Assembly (NCBI GenBank): GCA_913055675.1
Contig: CAJXKY010000006.1
Span: forward strand, 1-64,000
Source: an uncultured Halanaerobiales bacterium
GTDB lineage: Bacteria; Bacillota; Halanaerobiia; Halanaerobiales; M55B127
Length of the DNA: 64,000 nt
Reading direction: 5' to 3'
Part shown: one piece after another, positions 53,155-63,059 of the stretch
Numbering within the stretch: the first letter of the stretch is position 1
Layout: each line of letters begins with the position of its first letter
Program-made: the position numbers and the translations under genes
Notes under the pieces: generated by a model
The model's input: only the letters and a program-made list of their open reading frames with translations
The model's database searches: none
Told to the model about the DNA's origin: nothing

Positions 53155-53988
53155 TTACTCATATTCAAACTTCATTCCAACTCCTACTTCTTGTAAATCA
53201 GCAACTTTTGATAGTTCAACTTTACTATTCAAATCAGTACAGTGGCAGGCATGTAGCTTTTCTAAATTTAGTTCTTTTATAAATTGCTTGGTTTTATTCA
53301 TTTTTAAGGTCGACGGTTCCATCAAATGTAGTCCACCAATTATATCTACTACATTATCAACTCCAGTTACTTTTCTTGCCTGTGTTACTATATTACATAT
53401 CCCAGAATGGGAACAACCCGTTATTATAACTATACCTTTTTCGGAAAGATAAGCTAGAGCTGTATCATCAAGGATATAATCTTTGTTTTCCTCTCCAATA
53501 TCTTTTTGATATCCCAAAGATTTCTGTGCTTCAAAATCATTAGTTCGTTCTATTTGTCCAAGGTATACAAGTTTTTCAGTTATCCAAAAAGGTTTATCAT
53601 ATTCATTTATAACAAATAAATTCTTTAGTAAATTTTTGGACAGATTAATCCCTATTGAAGTACTATCTTTATAGAACTTTTCTTTAAAACAATCCGGGTG
53701 TGCTATAATCTCTGGATAATACTTTGTACCTTCTTTCGTTTCATAATAATATTTTATGAGTGGGTCTAATCCACCTGTATGGTCAAGGTGACCGTGTGAT
53801 AATACTATATAATCTACCTCATTTAAATCTATGTTTAACCGGTCTGCATTTTGAATGAATATATCTGAATAACCTACATCAAATAATATGGTTGTCCCAT
53901 TTTCTTTTATATAATAGGAAAGACCAGCTTCACCTAATAAATATTTATCTATAATTGTATTATTATCAACAAGTACATTTAATTCCAT
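53155..53988 (-). CDS. MBL-fold hydrolase (COG1237, methanopterin-synthase-like)
   Basis: 277 residues. DVGYSDIFIQNADRLNIDL, VLSHGHLDHTGGL (zinc motif), ILDDTALAYLSEKGIVIITGCSHSGICNIV and IGGLHLM are typical for proteins related to the beta-ribofuranosylaminobenzene-phosphate synthase family. KLHACHCTDLNSK near the end is also common to the group. True function in bacteria is unknown. GGAGGTG before the ATG. Confidence 0.87.
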   Translation of the reverse strand: MELNVLVDNNTIIDKYLLGEAGLSYYIKENGTTILFDVGYSDIFIQNADRLNIDLNEVDYIVLSHGHLDHTGGLDPLIKYYYETKEGTKYYPEIIAHPDCFKEKFYKDSTSIGINLSKNLLKNLFVINEYDKPFWITEKLVYLGQIERTNDFEAQKSLGYQKDIGEENKDYILDDTALAYLSEKGIVIITGCSHSGICNIVTQARKVTGVDNVVDIIGGLHLMEPSTLKMNKTKQFIKELNLEKLHACHCTDLNSKVELSKVADLQEVGVGMKFEYE

Positions 53989-54021
53989 CCATTTTCACCT
54001 CCAGTTTACTTTTGATTTATA

Positions 54022-55926
54022 TTAAAATCCTAATATATTCCAGTGATAAAACCACCAGACTATACCTAAAGACCAAAGGGTATAGAAAGTATAAGCACCT
54101 TTTTGAAGTAGGTACCATCTCTTTTTAAACCAAACTCTAATATTCATTACTACCAATAAAATAGCTAGAACTGGCAGAATCCAAATTAATAATTGAATAT
54201 TATTTAATAAACTTGAATCACGTAAGAATACATATGGAATATTATAGATTGGATGGTTATTTGTAAATACTATAATAATAGCTGCTAAGAAACCAATAGA
54301 AGCAAAACCAGTTATAATAGCAGTAAGTTTTTCAATAATAAATTTGTCTCTAATATATTTTTTGAATAACGATTTAATTAACACAAACACTACAATTAAA
54401 GTTAATAGAATATAACCACCTAAGAAAAGTGCGTTAAATAATACTGTATCAAAAATTGTGGCCCTTAGTAAAACATTAGGACTATTTGTATACAGTTTGG
54501 TTATTTCTCCTTCACTATTTTCAGCAGCATATAGTTTATTACCACTTTCTTTATCATAAAATACACCAGGGTTTATTTGATCAAGGGGGTGTATTTTACC
54601 CTGAAAGTTATAAGTTAAATTATTTTCACTATCAACTTCTATATTTGTTAAACTCATCATTCTAATGATTGATTCAAATGAAGTATAGTTAATACGATTA
54701 AAATGATATTTCCCAGCTATTCTAGAATTATCTATAAAGTTCTCGCCTCTTTCACTAGGTATAATATCTTCTTCAGAGGGATAATATCTATCCATAAAGT
54801 TTTTAAATAATTTTGCACTTGCTCTTCCTGCATCCCTTCCGTTATAGGATACAAAAAGTCCTAAGTCTAACTCTGGTACTAAATAAAATCCGGTATGAAA
54901 CATTCTGGTATCTCCACCATGAGAAATCACACGGTATCCATTTACATTCATTTCAATGAATCCATGAGCCATACCTGCGAAATCATTATTATGAGTAAAG
55001 CTTTGGCTGTGCATAAATTGAGCTGTTTCAGTTTCCAAAATTCTATTCCAGCTATATAACCCGTTATTTAAATGGGCAAGCATGAATTTTGACATGTCAG
55101 CAGCATTACTACTTAAAGAACCTGCTGGATAGGGTTGGACAAATTCAAAATCAGCTTTCCTATATTCTCCTCTTATATAAGCATAACCATAAGAGGATTC
55201 TGCTTCTATTTCCTCAGGAACTGGTTGCTTAAAAGTACTTTTATTCATATTTAGCGGCTCAAATATATTTTTATCAACATATTCAGCAAAATCCATACCT
55301 GAAACTCTTTGCACGATATATGCCGCTAATGCAGTAGCGTAATTTGAGTAAGCCATTTGTTTACTCGCAGGATAAACCCTGGCTGGTAAGTTTTCCTTTA
55401 AATAATCTCCTAAAGGATTCATATCCTTTTTAGTTAAAACAAATAATTTAACAGCTTTATCTTCAAATCCAGCATTGTGATTTAAAAGATGCTTAATTTT
55501 TATTGGCTTAGCTTCTCTTTCGTCATCTACAATATTATTTGGAATAGTAAAATCTAAATACTGGTTTACATTATCTTCTAAACTAATTTCCTCTTGTTCT
55601 ACAAGCTGCATAATAGAAGTCCAAACAAACAACTTGGAAGTAGAACCAACTCTAAAAAGAGTATTATCAGGGTCAACACTTTTGTTTTTTTCTAAATCAT
55701 AAAATCCATAACCTTCTTTTAATAAGACTCTACCATCTTTTACAATCGATAAGGTTACCCCCGGGACTTTGTACTCTTCAATCTGTGAATTTATAAAACC
55801 ATCAAAATAGGCTTTTAGTTCTTGTTCATATCCTATTGTTTGAGCATTAACATTCCCATTAATTTGAAAAGGTAAAGCAAGTAATATAAATAATAATAGA
55901 AATATAAATAATTTTTTAAAACTCAA
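54022..55926 (-). CDS. Membrane-anchored serine beta-lactamase-family hydrolase
   Basis: About 634 residues from the TTG at 55926: this start has AAAGGAG 10 bases upstream and gives a clean signal peptide (SFKKLFIFLLLFILLALPF). The longer frame to 55974 overlaps the previous gene. The catalytic domain carries SxxK in GSTSKLFVW, YxN in AYSNYATAL and HGG in VISHGGDT. About four C-terminal membrane helices follow (from FNALFLGGYILLTLIVVFVLI). It acts outside the cell, perhaps on peptidoglycan peptides or esters; resistance is not implied. Confidence 0.85.
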   Translation of the reverse strand: MSFKKLFIFLLLFILLALPFQINGNVNAQTIGYEQELKAYFDGFINSQIEEYKVPGVTLSIVKDGRVLLKEGYGFYDLEKNKSVDPDNTLFRVGSTSKLFVWTSIMQLVEQEEISLEDNVNQYLDFTIPNNIVDDEREAKPIKIKHLLNHNAGFEDKAVKLFVLTKKDMNPLGDYLKENLPARVYPASKQMAYSNYATALAAYIVQRVSGMDFAEYVDKNIFEPLNMNKSTFKQPVPEEIEAESSYGYAYIRGEYRKADFEFVQPYPAGSLSSNAADMSKFMLAHLNNGLYSWNRILETETAQFMHSQSFTHNNDFAGMAHGFIEMNVNGYRVISHGGDTRMFHTGFYLVPELDLGLFVSYNGRDAGRASAKLFKNFMDRYYPSEEDIIPSERGENFIDNSRIAGKYHFNRINYTSFESIIRMMSLTNIEVDSENNLTYNFQGKIHPLDQINPGVFYDKESGNKLYAAENSEGEITKLYTNSPNVLLRATIFDTVLFNALFLGGYILLTLIVVFVLIKSLFKKYIRDKFIIEKLTAIITGFASIGFLAAIIIVFTNNHPIYNIPYVFLRDSSLLNNIQLLIWILPVLAILLVVMNIRVWFKKRWYLLQKGAYTFYTLWSLGIVWWFYHWNILGF

Positions 55927-55960
55927 TTGCAGCCAACTCCTTTTGTTTTTCAAAAATATT

Positions 55961-56815
55961 TTAATAAATTTCATTTACGTTAAACTCAAGCCCGGTAATT
56001 TCCATATCATAATACTCATAATCTCCGGACTCTAATTTCCATATTGCTTTAGCCTGAGTCGGAATTTTAATTCCTGAAAACTCCTGGTAATCCCAAACCG
56101 GAGCATGATAATTTTCAAGTCGATAACCATCATCACTATTATAATATCTTTCACAGTTATAACTTGAAACTCTACCCTCTTCATCAAAATTAAATACTGC
56201 AGAAGCAGTAACTCCTTGATAACTCATTGTCGCTTTAGCAGATCTTGAATCAATTTCTTCCCAGCTTATGTAATCACTTAAAGCCGCTGTAGGAAACCAG
56301 ATAATTTCTCCTAAATATCTTGTTAGAGTACCTTGGTCCATTTCTTCTCCCCGGTCGTCAACAACTGGAAATAATGAAAGTACTTTTATCAACATGTGGC
56401 CTCTACCATCATCATACTTATCTTTACCTGCAAAATATATTAAAGGAGCCATATTGACCCTGGCTAGCCAGATAAAGGATGGTGTTTCGGTGTTAAAATA
56501 TTGATCCGCTGTAGTTTTCATCCCCTTTTGTCCTGGGCTAGTTCTCATTAAACCTTTTTGTTTTAGTCGAACTGTTTTTATTTTCTCTTTCCCTATAACC
56601 TGACTGAAATTCAACCATCTTTTAACAGGATCAGGTAACCCTTCTAAATCCTCTTTTTCAATGGTTTCAATCTTTGACAACTCAGCTTTGGAAAGGATTT
56701 TCTTAGCTTCTTGCTCTCCTCTTTTTTGAAAACTGCTGTGACCAAACTGTGAAACCAGATAAATCAATACTAATATTACAACTAACAATCCAACCGCCCA
56801 ATATAATATTTTCAT
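55961..56815 (-). CDS. Membrane-anchored protein of an uncharacterised DUF family (DUF6544/DUF6920-like)
   Basis: 284 residues. One N-terminal membrane helix (ILYWAVGLLVVILVLIYLVS), then LPDPVKRWLNFSQVIGKEKIKTVRLKQKG, FIWLARVNMAPLIYFAGKDKYDDGRGHMLIKV and EIIWFPTAALSDYISWEEID. I recall this pattern from an uncharacterised DUF; the number is not certain. Rest predicted as beta-rich. It is just upstream of the serine hydrolase gene (35 bases from its preferred start). Confidence 0.7.
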   Translation of the reverse strand: MKILYWAVGLLVVILVLIYLVSQFGHSSFQKRGEQEAKKILSKAELSKIETIEKEDLEGLPDPVKRWLNFSQVIGKEKIKTVRLKQKGLMRTSPGQKGMKTTADQYFNTETPSFIWLARVNMAPLIYFAGKDKYDDGRGHMLIKVLSLFPVVDDRGEEMDQGTLTRYLGEIIWFPTAALSDYISWEEIDSRSAKATMSYQGVTASAVFNFDEEGRVSSYNCERYYNSDDGYRLENYHAPVWDYQEFSGIKIPTQAKAIWKLESGDYEYYDMEITGLEFNVNEIY

Positions 56816-56844
56816 TACAGCACCTCGTTTTTTATTTTATATAT

Positions 56845-57666
56845 TTACTTCTTTTGAACAGCAATTCCTGCTCCAATAGCAGTTGAAAATGTTGCATGTT
56901 CAGGAAAGTGAAAGTTCATATTATATGACTTATTCTTTCTTAAATCTTTTAAAATACTAATTCCTTCTTCAACTTGAGCCAGCTTTCCAGTAAAAACAAT
57001 ATCTTTATTTCCTGTCATCTGGGCACCAAAAACAGCTAACATACCGACATTCTGATAAATTAAGTTCAATATCCCTCTGGCATAATCTTTTTCTTCAGCT
57101 ACTTTATGAACATTACCTAAATTAGAAGCTGTTATTGTTTGAGGAAGATGACCTACTTTTTCATTAGAGATATCGCCTATAGTTAAATCTACTTTACTTA
57201 AATCACCTTTTTTAGCCAGATTAATTATTTCATCAAAATCAATAATATTTAATATTCCTTTGCCTAGACCTAAAAGGGTTCCTCCCCCGATACCTGTACC
57301 ACCGATATGTTCAATTTTATTTTTGTTGACATTAACCATAGCAGTACCAGTACCCAAACTAACAACTAGTGTTTTATCAATGCCTGAAAGATAAGATCCT
57401 CCTAATCCAATAGCATCAAATTCTTCTATCCTTATAGTCTCAATGCCAAAGATAGTTTTATCTATAAAAGATGAACCCACTCCTGTAATTGCAATCTTTT
57501 CTATATCATCAATTCCTAATCTGTTTTTGGTAAGCATTTTTCCTAAAGCACCATAAGCAGACGTAGTAGGATCACTTGCTTCCACAGTAAATAAGTCAAA
57601 TATTTCATAATTTTTAAGTGCTACTATATCTGTTGTAGATCCTCCAATATCAATACCTAAAATCAT
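56845..57666 (-). CDS. coaW: Type II pantothenate kinase
   Basis: 273 residues of the ASKHA fold. ILGIDIGGSTTDIVALK is the phosphate-1 loop, KIAITGVGSSFID, EEFDAIGLGGSYLSG, LVVSLGTGTAMVNV and HIGGTGIGGGTLLGL are family features (the GlyGlyThrGly-rich adenosine region). It phosphorylates pantothenate in CoA synthesis. This type, best known from staphylococci and eukaryotes, is not feedback-inhibited by CoA in the former. Normal length. Possibly relevant to the CoA-persulfide enzyme at 17628. Confidence 0.9.
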   Translation of the reverse strand: MILGIDIGGSTTDIVALKNYEIFDLFTVEASDPTTSAYGALGKMLTKNRLGIDDIEKIAITGVGSSFIDKTIFGIETIRIEEFDAIGLGGSYLSGIDKTLVVSLGTGTAMVNVNKNKIEHIGGTGIGGGTLLGLGKGILNIIDFDEIINLAKKGDLSKVDLTIGDISNEKVGHLPQTITASNLGNVHKVAEEKDYARGILNLIYQNVGMLAVFGAQMTGNKDIVFTGKLAQVEEGISILKDLRKNKSYNMNFHFPEHATFSTAIGAGIAVQKK

Positions 57667-57822
57667 TTCTATACACCTCTCTTAGTATAATAATTAAATA
57701 TCTAATAAGCCAGTTTATTATAATATATTGAATGAAAATATAATAATTTTATGTAAAAAATTTGTATTTATAAATTTCTTTATAAAATGGAAAATACCTT
57801 TTTGTTAGTCATTATTAGCTAT

Positions 57823-58659
57823 TTATTCTTTAAGGATCTTTTTAATTTTTAGTTCTGTCTGTTTCTTATTATAATTAGAATTATTAAGTACATACTTTTC
57901 TATATTTAAATTAGCAAATATCTCATCTTCAATTTCCTGTCTATATTTTAATACTTCAATTGTACCTTTTAATCCTTTCAAATTTTCGTTTAGACCATAA
58001 CCTTGTTTTGTATAATAGTCAATAAAAGAATTAATCCATTTTTTAGGTCTTTCTTCGACTACTTTTTTAAAGCTTTCTATAAAATCATCCTGTTTAATGT
58101 ATAACAAGGTTGGACTAAGACTTTTCACAGCATCCAATAAATTATTTATATAGTTAAAAGCATTTTCTTTAGATTCATTATCTCTTATCACAGTAATAGT
58201 TATAGGATTCTGGATAAAACAGCACTCAAATATGTATACTGTTTCCTCTTCAGATGCTCTTTTAGAAAACCGTTTCCATTTATTATATATTAACTTATTA
58301 TTTTTTTCTAAAGATAATTCATAAATATCTTTTTTGGAAATATAATTAAAAAGTTCATCCGGAAAATCATCTTCTAATTCCCTTTTATGCTTAACATAAG
58401 AAATAAAATAACCTTTTTCTCTTTTAACAGATATATTTTCAATTAAATCATTGTATTTATTAAACACTTCTTTTAATTGATAATATTCGTGTTTGTTAAA
58501 AAATGCTACACCTTCATAATCAGCTGGGTGGTTTAAGTTTCCCTCCAGAAAAAGTTTGTTTTTAATACCTAACTCATCTAATACTTCTTTACTTATTTTA
58601 GCTGTGGTGGTTTTACCAGAACCAGGTAGTCCCTCAATTAATAATAATTTTGATTTCAA
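57823..58659 (-). CDS. P-loop NTPase of unknown function
   Basis: 278 residues from the TTG at 58659 (GGTGA upstream); TTG at 58671 is an alternative. LLIEGLPGSGKTTTAKISKEVL is a Walker A loop as in nucleotide kinases. A DxD/Walker B is not obvious; EETVYIFECCFIQNPI may hold the acidic residue. LSPTLLYIKQDDFIESFKKVVEERPKKWI follows. It resembles uncharacterised thymidylate-kinase-like proteins of Bacillota. Confidence 0.7.
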   Translation of the reverse strand: MKSKLLLIEGLPGSGKTTTAKISKEVLDELGIKNKLFLEGNLNHPADYEGVAFFNKHEYYQLKEVFNKYNDLIENISVKREKGYFISYVKHKRELEDDFPDELFNYISKKDIYELSLEKNNKLIYNKWKRFSKRASEEETVYIFECCFIQNPITITVIRDNESKENAFNYINNLLDAVKSLSPTLLYIKQDDFIESFKKVVEERPKKWINSFIDYYTKQGYGLNENLKGLKGTIEVLKYRQEIEDEIFANLNIEKYVLNNSNYNKKQTELKIKKILKE

Positions 58660-58704
58660 GCTATTCACCAACTTTTAAATGTTTTTCAGTGCTTGAAAAT
58701 ATTA

Positions 58705-59208
58705 TCACTCGTAAATATATAATAGTTCACTATCTCTTTTATCTACATATTTATATTTAGAATTTTCAAGGACTTTAATTGAACCCACATTATTTTTATT
58801 TGCAACTCCCCAAATTGATTTAAGAGCAAAATTATTAATTACCCAATTACTAAATGCTGAAACAGCCTCACTGGCCAAACCCTTCTTCTGATATTTTTCA
58901 GTTATCGCATAACCAATTTCAATACCTTCATCAATTGCACTTAAACCAATATGACCAATCAATTCCTTGTTAGATTTTAATTCAATTCCAAGTACATATG
59001 GATTATTACTAGGATCAGGTCCATTCTTATACTGAGCTATTAAAAAGTTCAATACCTTTTTTGTTTGTGATAAATTATCATATACTTGATCTGGCATCCA
59101 TTTTTTAATACCACTTTCTTGACTCATTGACAATACTTTTTCACTGTCATCTAAATTGAATTCCCGAATCTTCAAACGGTCTGTTTTTAATATTATATTT
59201 TTATTCAA
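58705..59208 (-). CDS. GNAT-family N-acetyltransferase (RimJ/RimL type)
   Basis: 167 residues from the TTG at 59208, about 5 bases after GGGAAGAG; a TTG at 59223 overlaps that site. ILKTDRLKIREFNLDDSEKVL is the classic RimJ-like opening, IGYAITEKYQKKGLASEAVSAF the acetyl-CoA loop, IWGVANKNNVGSIKVLENSKYKYV the end. Target unknown. 5 bases after a flavodoxin gene. Confidence 0.87.
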   Translation of the reverse strand: MNKNIILKTDRLKIREFNLDDSEKVLSMSQESGIKKWMPDQVYDNLSQTKKVLNFLIAQYKNGPDPSNNPYVLGIELKSNKELIGHIGLSAIDEGIEIGYAITEKYQKKGLASEAVSAFSNWVINNFALKSIWGVANKNNVGSIKVLENSKYKYVDKRDSELLYIYE

Positions 59209-59227
59209 TTTATCTCTTCCCAACTTT

Positions 59228-59701
59228 TTAGAATATTTTGCTCATTTTTTCTACAATCTTTTTAATTTTTTTATTTCTGTTAAAACTAAGCCATTTTATA
59301 ATTCCTGTTTCCACTACATTACTGTTTTTTGTTTCAAGTAAATCTCTTAGCTGCTTCATCGCTCTAGTACCACCAGTCCAATTAAAGGGTAATCCCTTTG
59401 TTAAAACACAGGCTGTCTTTTTATTATCCAAACTTTCAATATTTTTAAGATAACTTTCCATTCCTGCCGCAAGAGAAAAAGCCTGTACAGGAGAAGCAAA
59501 TATGTAACCTTCATATTTTCCAAGTTCAGGAAAATTTTTATATTTAATATTTTTTGCCCCAGGATGTACTTCACTTTGATCTAATGGTTCTAAACGATCA
59601 ATATTAACCTCATGTCCCTTGTTTACTAATTTTTCTTTCACCTTTTCAACTACTGAATAAGTATTGCCAGTCTGTGAATAAACAATAATTCCAATCTTCA
59701 T
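59228..59701 (-). CDS. Flavodoxin-family protein
   Basis: 157 residues. IGIIVYSQTGNTYSVVEKV is the FMN-phosphate loop (SQTGNT), YIFASPVQAFSLAAGMESYLKNIESL the second loop, and TKGLPFNWTGGTRAMKQLRDLL follows. It likely carries electrons through FMN, or acts as an NAD(P)H-linked reductase. Strong GGGGG site before the ATG. Confidence 0.87.
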   Translation of the reverse strand: MKIGIIVYSQTGNTYSVVEKVKEKLVNKGHEVNIDRLEPLDQSEVHPGAKNIKYKNFPELGKYEGYIFASPVQAFSLAAGMESYLKNIESLDNKKTACVLTKGLPFNWTGGTRAMKQLRDLLETKNSNVVETGIIKWLSFNRNKKIKKIVEKMSKIF

Positions 59702-59717
59702 TTTTTAAATCCCCCTT

Positions 59718-60454
59718 TTAATCTTTTAAAATCTTTGTTGTTTCTATAATTAATTTTTGTTTAAAGTTTAAAGACAAAGCTAAATTACGAGAGGCTAAAT
59801 TATTTTGATTATGCCGGTATACATTAATTCTATCTAACTCAAACCCAAAATTACACAAATTAGAAATTAATGCTTTTCCAATTCCGTTTTGTCTATAATC
59901 AGGGTGAGTCACTACCCCAATATCAGCTAACCCATCACCCCAAAACCAATAACTAGCCACAGAAACTAATTTGTCTTTATCAAAACAACCTACAATAACC
60001 GGATCTTCTATACTAAGTTGTCCTTCTTGAAGATCAGCACTAGGTGTTTCTTTTCTGAATTCATCAAACCTTATTTTATCTTCTTTTGTTAAAGTTCTCA
60101 TTTTTAAATATTTAGAAGGATTAATATTTATGTGGTTTTCAGGGTTTAAAAATAAACAAAGAGTATTATCTTCGTCATTATAATTATTATAATCTAAAAG
60201 AAATTTTAAATCATCTAAATTTATTTTCTTTCCTCTATATTGTTTTTTAACTTTTTTTTTATAATCTTATATATAGAAGAAGAAGCAAATATAATAGAAT
60301 TAAAAGGGGTTTGATAAATAGATAAACGGTTCTCTTTATTATATTCTTTATTTTCAAGAACATTTATAAGATTCGGATTTATATTACTATCGTAATAATC
60401 AAAAAGTCTATTAAAAACATCCTTATCAAATTGATTTAAATCTTTAAAATTCAT
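59718..60454 (-). pseudogene. GNAT acetyltransferase gene with apparent frameshift
   Basis: A 77-codon frame starts at 60454 (KDLNQFDKDVFNRLFDYYD) and ends at 60221. A second frame runs through the same A-run without a stop to 59718. It encodes YRGKKINLDDLKFLLDYNNY, PENHININPSKYLKM and then a GNAT domain (IGVVTHPDYRQNGIGKALISNL, VYRHNQNNLASRNLALSLNF). The frames join if the run of nine A (60252-60260, minus strand) had ten, giving about 245 residues. An ATG at 60101 could express only the C-terminal domain. Mutation, sequencing error and slippage all remain possible. Confidence 0.75.
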
Positions 60455-60570
60455 GGAATATAATTCCCTTCGTATTTTTGGTCAATCAGAAATTATCAAA
60501 TTAAATTACTAGTAAAGAAAAAAGTATAATAACAAAACAAATTGGTGAAATATATCTTAAAAACATATCA

Positions 60571-61596
60571 CTATTTTAAGGTTTGTATTATTTCCTCTTT
60601 ATTATCACTTATATCTATTTCAACATATGCACCATTTATAAATGTAAGCTGAGGTGGTTTGTGGCCTAGATCAATATCATATATAATAGGTATATTTAAA
60701 TCATTAGAAAGATCTTTTAAAGCATCTACATAGCTATAATCCTGAACATCATTATAACCTGCTACTCTACCGAATAATAACCCATTACAGTTTTTAAACC
60801 AACCATTCATCTTCATCTGCCAGAAAGTTCGATGGATATCAGTAGCATCCATCTCACAACTTTCAAAATACCAAACAATACCATCCTCATCATGATATTT
60901 TAAATAATCACTAACTTTTTCATATTCAGTACCTATCAACTTGCAAATTACATCCATATTCCCACCAATTAGTCTACCTCTAAATATATTAATTTTATCA
61001 TTAATATATTTCCAGCGTACCTCTTCAGTCAAATTATAAGAGGGTATGTTATCTTCAGTTATATCTAACCACTCTTCTTGATATTTTTCTAAACTGGTCT
61101 GTTTGAAAGTTTCACCTCGGCTTTTGTTTAGAATGTTTAATACATTTAATACTGAATCATGAATAGAATTACTGCCAAAATCTAAAAAGTTCGGCCCATG
61201 GGCTGTTGCAATATTAGTTTTCAAGGTAAATGTAAACAAGAGAGTACTAATATCAGAAAAGCCCAGTATCCATTTGGGTTCAGTATTTTTTAAATTATCA
61301 AAATTTAAGTAAGGAAGCATTTCCATCAAAAATTCTCCTCCCCAGGGAGGAATAATCGCTTTTATATCTTTATTGTTATATAAGTTTGTAAACTCCTCGG
61401 CCCTAATTTTTGGAGGAGCACTAACCAATTTTTTTTGTTTTCTAACTGAATCGGTTATTTTAACTTTGTAACCTAAAGCTTCAATATTTTTTATTGCATT
61501 ATCTAATTTAGACAAAAATACATCTTGCACTCCAGAAGAAGGAGCAGAAACTCCTATCATATCTCCTTTTTCTAAGGGGGCTGGATATCTAATCAT
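60571..61596 (-). CDS. LD-carboxypeptidase / MccF-like (S66) peptidase
   Basis: 341 residues. MIGVSAPSSGVQD, KAIIPPWGGEFLMEMLPYLNF, WILGFSDISTLLFTFTLKT (GFSD serine nucleophile), HGPNFLDFG, GRLIGGNMDVICKLIG and YFESCEMD (catalytic Glu), FGRVAGYND and DIDLGHKPPQLTFING (His) complete the S66 set. The family includes cytoplasmic LD-carboxypeptidases of murein recycling and MccF-type microcin-immunity enzymes. The IPPWGGE variation leans to the MccF-like branch. Cytoplasmic. Strong GAGGTGG site. Confidence 0.9.
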   Translation of the reverse strand: MIRYPAPLEKGDMIGVSAPSSGVQDVFLSKLDNAIKNIEALGYKVKITDSVRKQKKLVSAPPKIRAEEFTNLYNNKDIKAIIPPWGGEFLMEMLPYLNFDNLKNTEPKWILGFSDISTLLFTFTLKTNIATAHGPNFLDFGSNSIHDSVLNVLNILNKSRGETFKQTSLEKYQEEWLDITEDNIPSYNLTEEVRWKYINDKINIFRGRLIGGNMDVICKLIGTEYEKVSDYLKYHDEDGIVWYFESCEMDATDIHRTFWQMKMNGWFKNCNGLLFGRVAGYNDVQDYSYVDALKDLSNDLNIPIIYDIDLGHKPPQLTFINGAYVEIDISDNKEEIIQTLK

Positions 61597-61635
61597 GTTT
61601 CCACCTCATTATTTAAATAGTTATATATTTTCAAA

Positions 61636-62013
61636 TTATTGATTATAAGCTGCAGTTCCTTCCACCTGGACAAGGCAATTCTTACTAACAAAGTCTGAGG
61701 TTATAACTGCCCTCACCGGATATTGCCCTTCGTTAAAATGTTTTATCCATACCCTATGCATCCCAGTAAAATCTTCTATATTTTTTAATATTACAGTCAA
61801 TTTTAACACATTATCAAGATTTAAATCTATTTCATTTAATGCTTCATTTAAATTTTTAAGAGTTTGGTCTAACTGTTCTTCAATTGTTTGTAATATTTCA
61901 CCCTGTTCATTAATTGTACCACCAAAATGTCCAATTTGAACAAGCTCATCTTTTATTGTAAAAGTAGAAAGATCATACTCATCATAGGGCGGGATTACTA
62001 TTCTTTCAATCAT
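61636..62013 (-). CDS. RidA/YjgF-family protein
   Basis: 125 residues. VQIGHFGGTINEQGEILQTIEEQLDQTLKNLNEAL and VLKLTVILKNIEDFTG then VRAVITSDFVSKNCLVQVEGTAAYN follow the RidA pattern: the imine-binding arginine is in PVRAVITSDF and the C-terminal Glu in VEGTAA. RidA proteins hydrolyse reactive enamine/imine intermediates from PLP enzymes. Slight variation at the start (YDEYDLST). AGGAG before ATG. Confidence 0.9.
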   Translation of the reverse strand: MIERIVIPPYDEYDLSTFTIKDELVQIGHFGGTINEQGEILQTIEEQLDQTLKNLNEALNEIDLNLDNVLKLTVILKNIEDFTGMHRVWIKHFNEGQYPVRAVITSDFVSKNCLVQVEGTAAYNQ

Positions 62014-62100
62014 TATTTATTCACTCCTATTGTATTACTGACCAAATAATTCTAGTTATTATTTATAATACTATCTCTTTAATATATCCATAAATGTAAT

Positions 62101-63021
62101 TTAGGAAATTCGATCAAAATAATCCAGTCTTTTTAAAATGTCAAGAGTTAAAATACCTTTCCAGTTATTATATGATCTTTTGAGACCTTCTTTATAATAA
62201 TCCTTACCCCACGGAGGATCTACTACCGTGTTTTCTTCAATCAATCCAACATAAAAATCAAGGTTTTCTTCTACTTTTTCTATTTTAATACCGAACCAGT
62301 AATCATCTGGTTTGGAAATGAAATCAAGTGGTAAAGGCACATAATCTGTCCATTTATCTCGATCATATTCTATAACATTAGAAATACCTAAGCTAATCTT
62401 GTCTTTTATTTGTTCTTGATATTTTTCAGGTAGTAACTTATATAATTCAACATAACAGAATAATTCGTTTTCGGAATTAAATTCTTGTTTGTTATTTATA
62501 TACTCTATTGCATTATCTACTAATTTTTCTACATCTAATTTGTTAACAAATTTTTTGTATTTATATAAATAGCCAATTAATTCAGCTGATGGATTACCCC
62601 AATTTTTATCAATTGCTGTCATTTTTTGTTCTTCATCATAATGCCACCAGGGAGTATGAGGATAATCATTTACTTCTTTAGGAACCGCAAACCATCCCTT
62701 CCGATTCTTATCAAAAGTAGATTCGAGGTACTTTACTGCCCTACTTATCATCGGTTTCACTAGCTTATGGTCATCAAATTCCTTTAAAATTCTTAATCCA
62801 ATTGAAGTATCTATAGCGGAAGAATCCGGCATACGAAAATCAGGTTCTAAACCCTGGCCAAAACCTCCATCTTTATTTTGATATACTTTTAAAGCTTTAA
62901 TAACATCAATCGGATTACCATTTTTAAAATGATAAGTAAATAATTTATTATCAATCAAACGTCCTTTGTCTAATAAAAAATCATCAAATAAGTCTATATA
63001 TTTTTGGTCTAATGTTTTCAT
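62101..63021 (-). CDS. Prenyltransferase/squalene-oxidase-repeat-like protein (alpha-alpha toroid)
   Basis: 306 residues, mainly helical. DVIKALKVYQNKDGGFGQGLEPDFRMPDSSAIDTSIGLRILKEF is a QW-like toroid repeat; later repeats are less clear (SRAVKYLESTFDKNRKGWFAVP, WWHYDEEQ). The fold is shared with terpene cyclases and prenyltransferases, but no DxDD or zinc motif is evident, so catalysis is doubtful. Cytoplasmic; no signal peptide. AAGGAG before the ATG. Confidence 0.75.
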   Translation of the reverse strand: MKTLDQKYIDLFDDFLLDKGRLIDNKLFTYHFKNGNPIDVIKALKVYQNKDGGFGQGLEPDFRMPDSSAIDTSIGLRILKEFDDHKLVKPMISRAVKYLESTFDKNRKGWFAVPKEVNDYPHTPWWHYDEEQKMTAIDKNWGNPSAELIGYLYKYKKFVNKLDVEKLVDNAIEYINNKQEFNSENELFCYVELYKLLPEKYQEQIKDKISLGISNVIEYDRDKWTDYVPLPLDFISKPDDYWFGIKIEKVEENLDFYVGLIEENTVVDPPWGKDYYKEGLKRSYNNWKGILTLDILKRLDYFDRIS

Positions 63022-63059
63022 TATAATTCTCCTTCCATTTTTGATTATTTAATTAATAC

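Noticed and set aside
54022-55926. Beta-lactamase resistance gene
   Set aside because: The SxxK/YxN/HGG set and C-terminal membrane helices fit the broad serine hydrolase (class C-like, esterase/DD-peptidase) family; no evidence for drug hydrolysis.
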